Assembly: GCF_014905175.1 (NCBI RefSeq)
Contig: NC_057791.1
Coordinates: 13,272,177 to 13,336,176, forward strand
Direction: 5' to 3'
Length of the DNA stretch: 64,000 bases
Source: Aphidius gifuensis
Lineage: Eukaryota > Arthropoda > Insecta > Hymenoptera > Braconidae
How positions within the stretch are numbered: position 1 is the stretch's first letter; every line of letters begins with the position of its first letter. Below are positions 36,850 to 47,799 of the stretch, in pieces. Under the pieces are notes generated by a model. That model ran no database searches. It was given only the letters and a program-made list of their open reading frames with translations, and had not been told where the DNA came from. A program made the translations under genes and the position numbers.

Positions 36850-37930
36850 CTTTTCGTTTATTTTTTACCCATATATATAAATATATTAAATATATGGCTA
36901 TGTCTACCAATTATGATCAACGGTTCGTGCGTCACTACCTGCGATCACTTTGAGTTTTATATATTTTGTAGCTTATATCGAGATATATGTCTGTGAATTT
37001 TTTCAGATTTTTCCTAGCTTTATTTTAGCCACTATTATATGGGGTATTTTACGATTTTGCAAAAAAATTTTTTTTATAATCAATTTTAATTGATATTTCT
37101 TGCAATAAAAAAATTTTTATGATGAATCATTTTTTATGTAAAAAAAGGTCAGCTTTTCAAAAAAAATATTTTTTTTTTTCCAAAACATTTCTAAACTATT
37201 CAAAGTTCACTTTTTTTTCTAAAAATCGATTTTTATGGAAGTGCGCATACATTGATCATTTTGAAAAAATTTTTTTCGAAAAGCTTAGCAAATTTTACGT
37301 AATATATGTCTTAATGTCAGTGGGATCTCCATAAAAACTCTCGCAATCATCTAAGAACCAAAAAAAAATCCAAGAATAAATCATTTAAAATCATGATTGT
37401 CATGATAAGTTCAATTTAAATATTGCTCATGATAACGAGGCTTAGAATCATGTTCACGGATGTTGTTTTATTGCTGATTCTTATGCGCAGAAGCTGATTA
37501 TACAAGCTAATAACATTCTACTATTTTTAATAAACGTTAATTTACCAATTCTTCTACATAAATAAACTGCTGAGAAAATCATAGTCTCATTTTATTTCTC
37601 TGCCACAACCAACTCAACTACGAACACAAGATTTATCAGCAAAATATTTTCTTTCTCTGCATGGTGTTATAAAAAAATATTTGATAAAAATTCAAAGCGC
37701 CATAATGAAAGATTAAGGGAGAACGATACGTATCATATCAACCAAAAGTTTCGTCCCTAAGCTCTATTTTTTGCCTGTAAAAAATGTTTTTTTTTAATAT
37801 TACACGATAAACAGTATTATCTGTTCTATTATTGTATTTATTCAAACCAAGTTGATGAACAAATAAATCAGTTAAATCAAAAAAAATAAAATTATTGATT
37901 TATTAAGATCTACTAGATTAGCATTAATAT
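36850..37930. other. No supported gene
   Basis: AT-rich sequence with overlapping short frames only. A region at 37050-37290 has many TTTTT/AAAAA runs. Nothing recognisable. Confidence 0.3.
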
Positions 37931-37934
37931 ATAT

Positions 37935-38245
37935 ATGAAAAAATTACAAACATTAAGACCATTTGAAATGCCACATGGACATAAATTTAATCATCAAAAT
38001 ATTGCACTTATGATAACACCAATAGGTTCATTAATGAAACGTGAATTAATGCAAAATGATTGTGCTAAAATATTTATTGATAAATTATTTGATGTAACAT
38101 GTCAACCAGTACAAAGGGTATGTTATGCTTTGAAAGATGCAATGGATTAAGAACAAATAAATGCTCAATATATTTGTAAAGCATCAATTGAAATGTTAAT
38201 TGAAATTATTGATGTTATGGATAGAAGTACTGCTGTTATAACATT
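37935..38245 (+). pseudogene. Unrecognised gene relic, 5' part (split by LINE)
   Basis: The translation MKKLQTLRPFEMPHG continues through MITPIGSLMKRELM and LFDVTCQPVQRVCYAL to a stop at 38148, then stays open in the same frame (EQINAQYICKASIEMLIEII, AVIT) to 38245. The residue mix is that of a folded, conserved protein, but I cannot name it. It continues after the LINE insertion at 39185. Confidence 0.5.
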
Positions 38246-39184
38246 TTAAAGTATGTTACATACCCTTAATCAAATTGTAACATTAAGTGAAGAAAAAGGT
38301 TTAAAATTCAATTTTGATAAATTTAAAACAAATACATATAGAGGCAAAAAAAATAACAAAATTGTTTATCAATACATGGTACACGATATGATTATCAAAA
38401 GAGAAAAAAATTGTCAGGATTTAGGCGTCGTGTTTGATGATAGACTCACATTTGTTCCTCAGACAGAGAGGGTGGTGACATCAGCAGTAAAAACATTGGG
38501 ATTTATAAAAAGAGCAACAAAAAATTTTAAAAACATAGAAACAATAAAACAATTATATTGTACGTATGTGAGGCCAAAATTGGAGTATGCTACACCTGCA
38601 TGGGTACCATATTACAATTATCAAATCCAAAATATTGAAAAAGTACAAGAAAACTTCTTGAAATTCCTTCTATATAAAACAACAGGAACGTATCCTGATA
38701 GAAGTACTGATTATGAAATATTACTCAGTGAAACAGGATTTCACACACTAGAAGATCGAAGAAAATGTATAAATGCAATTTATTGTTTAAAAATTATAGT
38801 AGGTATTGTTGATTGTATAGAAATTAACAATATAATACCTCAGCTAGCAATACTTGGGGGAAACAGGAATTATATTCCATTATATCCACCATTGAGTAAA
38901 TGTAAATTTGATACATCCTCTCCAATCACCAGAATGATTGAGGCTGTAAACTGGGTGTATAAAAAGTCAAATAATAAAATAGACTATGTAAATAACATTG
39001 ATAAAATAACCATCAAGAGTATTCTAAACAATTTTAAATAAAATAATAAAAATTACACACACATGAATGATAGATAATAATAATAAAAGTGAAATTATAA
39101 ATGTAAACTAGATACTAGGAAATTTCCTGTAATGAGTCGTAAGACTGTTGGAATATTTTTAAATAAATAAATAAATAAATAAAT
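38246..39184 (+). mobile_element. 5'-truncated non-LTR retrotransposon (LINE)
   Basis: The ORF at 38253-39041 encodes the C-terminal part of a reverse transcriptase ORF2. It has the KDLGV-type motif (QDLGVVFDDRLTF), the thumb-like LGFIKRATKNF, and LYCTYVRPKLEYATPAW. The catalytic palm (YxDD) is absent because the copy is 5'-truncated. The 3' end is a TAAA repeat at 39160-39184. The flanks are ACATT at 38241-38245 and 39185-39189, a short target duplication. Jockey/CR1-like group is a guess from these motifs. The ORF itself is unbroken, so the insertion is young. Confidence 0.85.
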
Positions 39185-39480
39185 ACATTAAATAATTTTA
39201 TGCCACATAGTATTCCATGTGTTGTTAAAAATAATGATATAAATAATAAACAAAAATTTACAACACAAACAATATTTGATGGTATTGCTATTATAACTGA
39301 TAAATTTTAATTTAAATGAGCTGATTGTTCAGAAACAATATGTGTATTAAATCTTGCACAAGGAATTTCAAATAATCAGCCAAATTTACAAATTACATAA
39401 AAACACCAATTGTCATGAAAAATAAATTATTAAGAAATTGACAACAAATTTTTTTAAATGTTTTAATTCAAGTTATTTTT
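39185..39480 (+). pseudogene. Unrecognised gene relic, 3' part
   Basis: Removing the LINE and one ACATT restores the frame of 37935-38245: AVIT continues as LNNFMPHSIPCVV, TIFDGIAIITDKF and CVLNLAQGISNNQPN. At least five stops interrupt it after 39305. No introns are seen across about 500 codon positions, so a retrocopy is possible. Confidence 0.5.
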
Positions 39481-39717
39481 ATTAAGTCTTAATTATTTTA
39501 ATATTAGGTTATTTTATCAGTACGTTTTTTTTTTTAATTTTTATTATTAAGTATAATATTTTGTTTAACAATAATATTTATTATATTATTTTTTATTTAT
39601 CATTATAATTAATAATATATTTTTTTTTTTAAATTAAATTTGTACTTTCGTATCACCCCTTTTTTTATCCCTTTTTTTTTTTTTTTTTAATTAAGACTTT
39701 TTTATAGTTTGGTTTAT

Positions 39718-40842
39718 TTATTGTCCCAAATAGAAGACATTGGCGGGTCCATTTCGACCACCTTGTCTACCACCTTGTCTACCTTGTCGTCCTTGTTCTC
39801 GTCCTCGTCTCCCGGTGTTATTTCCTGGTCCTCGATTACCACCACCACCAAGTATTGATTGGAAGTACTGCTTTCGCCAGTACCTAAAACAGTGTAATAA
39901 AAATTTATAGTTTATTGTTGTTATCATTTTTTTATTATATTGTTGTTATTGTTGTTGTTATTATAATAGTTTATCGTCGTTATTGTTATTTTTTTTATTA
40001 TATTGTTGATTAATTTAGTAGTTTATTGTTATTTATTTATTTACCTGGAACTTTCAAACTCGTTGACTGGCATCTGACCAAGAATGACACCTCCAGCACG
40101 ACCTCCAAGAGTACCACCATTACCACGTCCAGCCCCAGCACCACCAGCAGCAAAAACACCATGAACATTATGAGCACCACCAGCAATACCACCGACTGGT
40201 ACACCTCTCAACATTTCTTCCCGACGAGCAACTCTAAAATCGATGGCATCAGCACCTCCAACATCATCAAGCTCCACAGCACCATCAAGATCACTACGAT
40301 TATCATCACGATTATCAGCAAGTGGATCATGAAAATAAACACCACGAAAAGCTGAAGCTGGCATCTCGTAGCCTTCTTGAAGGGCTTCTGCTTCAATCAA
40401 ATAAAGACTAGTTTGAGCTTGCTCGTGACGTTGAGCAAGATCAGCTCTGCGTCGTGCCCGGGATGCTTCCTCTCTTTCACGAGCACGCTCATAAGCTGTC
40501 AGTGTACTTAGGAGGTCCTGATAATAATAATAGTACCAATATTGTTAATATTATAATAATAATCTTGTATTTAATAATTAACAGTTGTGAATAAATAAAC
40601 TTTTAGGTTAAAATAATGAATATTATAATAAAAATATATGTTATAATTATAAACGAAAGTAAATTGAAGGTTATGTTATTTTTTTGTTACAGATATCTTA
40701 CAAAAACAAATTTTATTCATTATTTTAACCTAAAAGTTCCTGTATTCACGACTGTTATTTATTTATTTTATTATAATTGATAACTATTTGGTAATTGTTA
40801 ATAATAATTAATAATCAAACTTACTTTTGGTTCTTGAGCCAT
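39718..40842 (-). CDS. Gly/Arg-rich (RGG-type) protein, intact three-exon gene
   Basis: Exons on the minus strand are 40825-40842, 40045-40517 and 39718-39883. All junctions are GT-AG and in phase; total 657 nt, 218 residues. Order: MAQEPK; an Arg/Glu/Ala-rich helix (residues about 10-45, TAYERAREREEASR); a mid-section rich in Asp (about 60-105, VELDDVGGADAIDF); Gly/Ala-rich stretches (about 115-155); a YWRKQYFQSILGGGG segment; then a C-terminal Gly/Arg/Gln tail with repeated RQGGR units. RGG tails commonly bind RNA. No RRM, KH or signal peptide is visible. It is markedly GC-richer than the window and has no stops, so it is the best candidate for a functional host gene here. Family not recognised. 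The + strand frames across it are shadows. Confidence 0.8.
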
Positions 40843-41630
40843 GGTTTGTTTTTTTTTTTTATTACCATTTACCACTGCAATGCACTGCAAAATTTTATAT
40901 ATATGACAATATAACAAAGGCTTTATGCTTGCGAACCGCTTACGGCTGTGTTTACAATAAGCGACAAGACTAGAGACCCTAGAATCTCTAGTTTTCTCAA
41001 CAAGAAGCTTCGTTTACTCCGCGCACTATAATCAATCAAATCAGTGATTGTAAAATTGTAAAATTAATTCATTGATTATTCAATTATATAATTATAACAT
41101 AATTTTTTATAGACGCCAATGCATTAATTTATCATTTATTGTTGTGTAATAAAAAAAAAAGTTTCGACAGTTGTGCAGTGGTGTGAGTTAAATAAAAAAA
41201 GTTAGTTCATTTCAAAGAAAAAAGAGGTCACTTTCAACTCTCATAAACTTTATGGGGTTCCAAAAATCACTCGGAAACCCGGAAGCGGCGCAGTAGACGA
41301 AAAAATATAGTTAAAATAAACTTGAAAGTAACTGGAGGTTACTGTAGATATTGTAGACAACAAAAACAACCATATTGCATATGTCATTTGCTTTTGTTAC
41401 TTATTACAGGTGTGAAAAGTATTTTTATAATTATTCTTAATAATTAAACAACAATAATTCATTGATTTGTGCCTATAAAAATACATGAACAAAAAATCAT
41501 GTCTACTACAACAAAATATCCAAAATTTTCTATGATCACAATCTTGAACTTCCGGGTTTCTGAGTGATTTTTGGAACGTCCCCATGGGTACATTCCTAAA
41601 AACTTTTTTTTTGCTCTGGAATTTTGCCCT
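40843..41630. other. Upstream region of the RGG gene; inverted repeat
   Basis: Presumed promoter and 5' UTR of the RGG gene lie at 40843-41060. At 41255-41285 the block GGGTTCCAAAAATCACTCGG recurs inverted near 41548-41578, giving a stem around a 260-base loop. No gene. Confidence 0.45.
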
Positions 41631-41634
41631 GTAA

Positions 41635-41829
41635 AGCGGTGTCTCCACGCTATAGAAATGCTTGCAAGATCTATTATTACTAGAATTAGATAATTACTAG
41701 AATTTTGGTGGAAAACGGCCTTAAAAAGCCTTGCAAGACTATCACAGCCAATGGAACATGTTCCATTTTTTCGTGCAAGATCTTGCTGCAAGAACTTGCA
41801 TAAAATTTCTATAGCGTTGAGACACCGCT
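41635..41829. mobile_element. 195-bp MITE with TAA duplication
   Basis: TIRs of about 26 bases starting AGCGGTGTCTC.ACGCTATAG, flanked by TAA (41632-41634 and 41830-41832). An inner imperfect inverted repeat around CTTGCAAGATCT is present. TAA duplication suggests PIF/Harbinger. Confidence 0.8.
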
Positions 41830-42199
41830 TAATACTGACTAAAAGCTAGAAACAGAACTGACGACGAAAGTGATAAAATTCCCTATGTAATTCTCCAGAC
41901 TATTAACATGTATAATAATATCTTCTTCTACTATTTTTGTGACAATAACAAACAATTACAAATTGAGTCAATTTTTTGTTTATGATGAATTGATATGATA
42001 TAAACATTAAACATTAAACCAGGTTATTTTGTCAATAATTGGAGTCAAAAGAAAAAAATGTCATGTGCCAGTACTACCACTACAAGAAACAGCTTTTTCC
42101 TATAAAACTTTGGTCAGTATTATAGGATGAAATTGCAAAGTGAAAAAAAAAATTTATATATAGTCTAAGAATAAACTATATGATCTTCCTAGAACCAAA

Positions 42200-45100
42200 G
42201 ATGAAGGGAATTATAATGATTATAATCCTGTTATTCTTACAGTTTGGGAAGGGAATGTGGATATTCAATATGTAGGTGAAACTTCCTCAGCCCTAACAGG
42301 GTATGTTACAATATATATAACGAAACATGAGCGATCAAAAACTCAAGCGATGGTCAATGATATTAACTCCACAGCACCATTGCTCACCAGATTATGGAAT
42401 TTTGCTTTTCAAAGTTTAAATAACAAAGAAATTGGAGCTCTTGAAGCAGCAGATACATTATTAGGAACTTCTTTGAGTGGAACTGATAGTAATACAACAA
42501 TAAAATGGTTAAATGTGAGACAAATTAGAGGGCTAAAGTAAAACCGTTTGAGGAAATTAAAACATTGGATGAAGATTCAACCGATATTTTTGCCCCGTCT
42601 TTAATTGATGACCATTATCCTTCACGTCCTGTTGTTTTGGAAAATTTTTGTCTATATGAGTTTTGCAAAGAGTGGGACGTTGTTAGATCTGAGCCTGTGT
42701 CTGATAAAGTCGAGTATTATACACTCAAAATAAATGATCAAGGGAACCCTATATTATGGGTCAAAAAACGATCTCGAGGCTATTTAATCCATCATTGGAT
42801 ATACAATATAAAAACCCACCCTGAAGACTTTTACTTTTCCCTACTATTTTTATTTAAGCCTTGGAGAAACACTGATGAATTGAAAGATGGTTTTGAGACA
42901 TTCGCTGATTCATTTAATGCTGAAAAAGATGAACTTCAAGAAGCGTGTAATTATTACAAGCGTCTAGATGATTTTCAAGAAGGATTAGATCATATGCAAA
43001 AACTAATTGAAGAAAAAGAAAATGAAATTATCGGAAATAAACCTGAGGATCAACTGGAAGATCCAATAAATGATAGTATTACGGAAAAAGCTGCTGGTGA
43101 AGCGATGAAAGATTTTAAAGATATTGGTAATGCAGACGCAGAAGAAGAAGTTGATTTAGATGAACTGATCAGCGAGTTGAATGCTGATCAGCTAAGAGTC
43201 TTCCAGAAAGTGACTGATGTTTTTACGGATGATAAAGTCGAACCTTTAAAAATTTATATTAGTGGAGAAGGTGGAACAGGTAAAAGCTTTCTAATCAACG
43301 TTATCAAAACTTGGATTCAAAAAACATTAAATCGTCAAATTGCAATTGCCGCTCCTACAGGCCTTGCTGCATTTGGTATTAACGGTATGACGCTGCATAG
43401 AATTTTTTCACTGCCGGTTCAGCATGGAGGTACACCAAAGTACATGGCTTTATCTGACGGTGCTCTTAAGGTATTACGTGAACAGTTAAGAGATATTGCA
43501 CTAGTGATTGTTGAAGAAATTTCAATGGTTTCTAATGTTACGTTAATGTATGTGAATCGCAGATTGAATGAAATTTTTAATACTTCTGATGAATTAAATG
43601 GATGGTTCGGTAAAAAACATATCCTATTTTTTGGAGATCTAATGCAACTTATGCCAGTTGCTCAAGACGCAGTTTACATGGATTTATCATCCGATGATAT
43701 GAAAAAATGTCTTGAATCTATGGGACATTTTAATATTTGGAAACAATTGGTTGAATATGATGATCTTACTATAAATATGCGTCAGCGAAATAATGATGCC
43801 TATGGGAAACTTTTGTCTCGATTGAGAGTTGGATCTATGACGGAAGAAGATGTTAAGCACTCGGAATATAAATTTAGATATATTCCCTGTTGGTGACAGA
43901 CTTGATGAACTGTGTAATTATATACAAAAATTGCCTTCATCTGCTGTATGCTTGTTACCCACTAATGAAATGTGTGATGCAATAAATTCTGCTATGTTAG
44001 ACAAAATAAAAACACAAGAAGTATATAATCACTGTGCAAATGATACCATCGATTGTAAGCCTATTTATCGAAAAAATGCAGAAAAAGACTTAGCTAACAA
44101 TGAATATGATGCTAGACGATCAGCTGGTTTGGCAAAAAATATAACAATTAAAATCGGTGCAAAAATCATGATTAGGCGAAATATTGACTACACATTAGGC
44201 ATGGTCAATGGTGCACTTGGTACAGTTGTATCTGTTTCAAAGAGTATGGATGGTAAAAACTTGCAATCAATTGTCGTTAAATTAACTAAAGACGCCATGA
44301 TTGTATAGTTGAAAGAATAGATGTGAAATTCCAGTTGTCTGATGGAGTGTTCGTAATACGTTCACAATTTCCTATTTGTGTAAGTTACGCAATGACAATA
44401 CATAAATCTCAGGGAGTTAGTTAAGAGTGCGCTATTGTTGACGTCGGTGAAAAGTCTTTTACCAAAGGTATGACTTACGTTGCACTTTCGCGAGTTACAC
44501 CATTAAATGGTTTGCATTTAATAAATTTTGACCCATCAAAAGCAATAGCAAGTCAGCAAGCAATCGAAGAATACAATCGTTTGCGGAAAATTTATAAACC
44601 TGATCTGAAAGAAATTCCAATTTCGAATAGAAGTTTTCCGAAAAATTTTGATACCAAGTGGTGTTTCAAATCATTTTTGGTTGATATAGAATGTGAAAAA
44701 AAATCCAAAGTTATCGACACGCTGTCTAATGTACATGGATTATCTAATGATAATCGTTCATCGAGCTATGTAAACTCTGTGATGCAATGTATATTACACT
44801 CAGAAGTTATAAATGAGTCATTAAAAAACATTAGCAACTCACACCATTCGGTAGTAGCTAAATTTTTCAATGAGTACATTTCAAAAATGACTTCTTCAGC
44901 AGATGAAATTGAAACATTTGTTGGTGAAGCGTTCAACCATAATAACGAAGATGATCCTGCTAAATTTTTAACAGCATTCTGTACAAAAGATCATGTTCTT
45001 ACCAAGCATTTAGGCCATGAAGAAAAGTATTTAGAAAAATGTGAATCCTGTTCATACGTAAATGTCTCATTGTCAAACCAGTACATTATAAATCTTTTAA

Positions 45101-45552
45101 TACCAAATGGAAATAACACTTTCACATTACAAGAACTTATAAATCAATCGTTCTCATTGTGGCACGAAGGAACTGGTACATGTCTAGATTGTTTAACTTC
45201 AACGAAAATTTTTAGAAAATTAGAAATTCTTAAGACAAATGATGTTGTTGTTTTAAAGGTCAACTCTTTGTCAATGAATCAAAATGGTCGATTGCAAAAC
45301 AATTATTGTTCGATAAAAGGGATACCCACATCTAAAGTAGAAATTTGTAGATCTATATATAAAGTTAATTACGCTATATTCACTGATAGCGGTAGATCAA
45401 ACCAACATTTCATAAGTTATATCCGTAATAAAAATCGTTGGATAAAAATTGATGATCAGTTTGTTACCAATGAATCTTGGCCAAGAAATGCAAAAAATTC
45501 TTATATTTTATTTTTAGAACGTACTCAAAAGGGTACAAAGCTTACTAAATAA
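42200..45552 (+). pseudogene. Helitron helicase (PIF1 type) fused to USP-like domain, 5'-truncated and broken
   Basis: The frame opens near 42210 with YNPVILTVWEGNVDIQYVGE, the linker seen after the Rep domain of animal Helitrons. The HUH Rep itself is missing. The helicase has Walker A GEGGTGKS (43264-43287), a Walker B-like VIVEEISM (Glu for the usual Asp), FGDLMQLMPV, INMRQ, TIHKSQG (about 44395) and YVALSRV (44472). After about residue 65 of the last frame a new domain begins: HGLSNDNRSSSYVNSVMQC, CESCSYVN...CLDC zinc ribbon, and HFISYIRNKNRWIKIDD, matching the Cys box, finger and His box of ubiquitin-specific proteases. The Cys-box cysteine reads Ser. Frame breaks lie near 42530, 43860 and 44300, with a TAA at about 44423; the USP part (44470-45552) is open. 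Confidence 0.8.
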
Positions 45553-45890
45553 ATTTTAAATAACGATTCACGATCTGGAAGTATGATAGGTTGTTATTTT
45601 TTATTTGTGAACGATTAAAAGACTTTCCAAAAAGATATGATATACACACAAAAAACAAAAATAAATTTTTGTACAAAAAGGAGAGTCAAGTATTCGAAAT
45701 TAATTTTTATTTTTTTTTTTTAAACATACAAAAAAAGAGGATATCAAAAAAGTCAAGTACAAAAGTACATATTTCTTTACAAATCATTGACCCATATGAA
45801 TAGTCTTAACTTTTGACAAAATTTCATACTTGACCCCGCCCGGTTCTTCCCAAATAAAATTTTAAGTCTTTCACACAAATGTAGGCTCAA
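45553..45890 (+). other. Helitron 3' non-coding tail, copy A
   Basis: This AT-rich tail ends in TTGACCCCGCCCGGTTCTTC plus CCAAATAAAATTTTAA and CTTTCACAC. The same tail follows the relic at 22857 and occurs inverted at 47638-47795. A Helitron CTRR end and hairpin were not clearly identified. Confidence 0.65.
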
Positions 45891-46010
45891 TAAAAAGTGA
45901 AAGATAGAAGTAATTTAACTGTATCAAATTAATTAACACGCATATGAAAAATATGTATATAATACTGAACTATCATACTTAGCTAACTACTGGTGATAAT
46001 ATTTCTCCAC

Positions 46011-47119
46011 TAGTGATGCCGCGATATGACGATATGACGATACGATACGATATGGAGGTGACGATATCCGATACGATATGGGGTTTCATATCGTATCGTC
46101 AAACTCGATACGATACGATATGGTCAAGACGATATATCCGATATATCGTCCATATCGACGATATGACATTAATTTTTTCATAATATTTAACAAATTTTAT
46201 TAAAAATTATAAATTTAAATTATAAAATAAGTCAAATTCGAAGAACTAAATGGAGAGTTCTTTTTTCACTTTTTTTTTCAAGAAAAAAGAACCATTTTAT
46301 TGAAAAAAAAACACTTCGCCTATTTAAAAAAAATATATAAATCTAGAATGGTTTAAAAATTATTACCAAGAGGTCTTGAATGTAAAACAACCCAATAACT
46401 CATGTCAAAAAGTTAAAGAAAAAAAAAAAAAATGAGACATTGACAGAAGAGTTTATTCAAGAAAATGACCTCCAAAAAACCGTTAGAAAAAAAATAAAAA
46501 TCATCTGTATCTGCAACATTTCAGAGTTTTATTTGTTGACAAAATAATTTTTCAAGGAAAAAAAAAAAAAAACAGAAACCGTGTTTAAACAGCAGGGTAT
46601 TCACAACCACAGTATACAAAAATATATGAAAAAAAGATAAGACAGCATTGTTTGGAAATATTTTAATGGGCCTTCCTGCCGGAAAACCAATTTGCAACGC
46701 TTGACCCTGAGATTCTATTAAAGTTTCTCAATTCTATCTCTTTGAGAACTTTGTATTTGCTCGAAAATATATTGGTGATCATTGAAAAAATTTTAGAAAA
46801 TCCAGATGCTGAAGTACACATGGTAGAAATAATAAAAATAAAATACATATACATGAATTTCTGTACTAAGAAGAAAAATATATAAAATTTCGAAAAAATA
46901 CCCCAGAAACTGAATTTTTTTTTTTACAATATCGTCGATATGACGATACGATACGATATGAAGACAATACGATACGATACGATATGATGAATTTTCGATA
47001 CGATATGGAGGCGATATGACCATCTGACGATACGATACGAGACGATATGGCCCTTGAAAATTACGATACGATACGATATGAGGCCTCATATCGTATCGTA
47101 TCGTATCGTGGCATCACTA
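46011..47119. mobile_element. hAT-type non-autonomous element with 8-bp target duplication
   Basis: The 1109-bp element starts TAGTGATGCCGCGATATG and ends in GTGGCATCACTA, flanked by identical TTCTCCAC (46003-46010 and 47120-47127). The 8-bp duplication and TAGTGATG end fit hAT. Both subterminal regions (about 46020-46165 and 46930-47110) are built from ACGATACGATATG units. The core is AT-rich; one frame on + (about 46664-46885, LPENQFATLDPEILLKFL...) is open and protein-like but unrecognised. Confidence 0.85.
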
Positions 47120-47637
47120 TTCTCCACGTATACTTTGATTTTCTCCATAATTAGTCTGAATCTCTCGCAAATTAAACCATACGGAGAAATGTGTAAAAAA
47201 TTTTTCTCCAATTGTTCGTGATCAGCCAAAAAATGACGTCAGTAAAATAGTTCTGAAAGTAAAATGTGGGGGCGCTTCTAATGTGTATGAAACTACAGAT
47301 GTATGTATGATGATACACCAGTATCATACTTACCAACACTGGTCAGTATGAAGTGGTGTGTTTACATGCTAGACTTCTAAATTCAATGCAAAATCTAGCA
47401 TCACTATTCACTAGATATGACCAAAATATATTCAGTAATATCTAGGTAAAATATAATAGTAATTACCAAGTGATATGAATTCTTTCTACTAGAACTTAAG
47501 TTGTAATTGCAATTGCATGAATAATCTAGCTTGTGGACACACCACCTTACAAGGGAAAATCCAGTGAAATCGTAGAGCAACAACATCATTAATGTCGTCG
47601 TCAATATATATTATAAACAATTATAAAAGTGTGTAGG

Positions 47638-47795
47638 CTTAAAATTTTATTTGGGAAGAACCGGGCGGGGTCAAGTATAAAATTTTGTCAAAAGTTAAGA
47701 CTATTCATATGGGTCAATGATTTGTAAAGAAATATGTACTTTTGTACTTGACTCTCCTTTTTGTACAAAAATTTATTTTTGTTTTTTGTGTGATA
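47638..47795 (-). other. Helitron 3' tail, copy C, inverted and internally deleted
   Basis: Reverse complement of 45640-45865 but lacking about 80 bases. The missing piece is bounded in copy A by two GTCAAGTA repeats, so a deletion between short direct repeats explains it. The copy ends at AAATAAAATTTTAAG. Confidence 0.75.
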
Positions 47796-47799
47796 TAAA

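Noticed and set aside
40026..40355. + strand Thr/Ser-rich ORF of 109 residues
   Set aside because: Antisense shadow of the Gly/Ala-rich exon of the RGG gene, which has consistent splice sites and phases.
46011..47119. Interpreting the GATAC arrays as a simple satellite
   Set aside because: The exact 8-bp flanking duplication and matching ends show a single transposon insertion.
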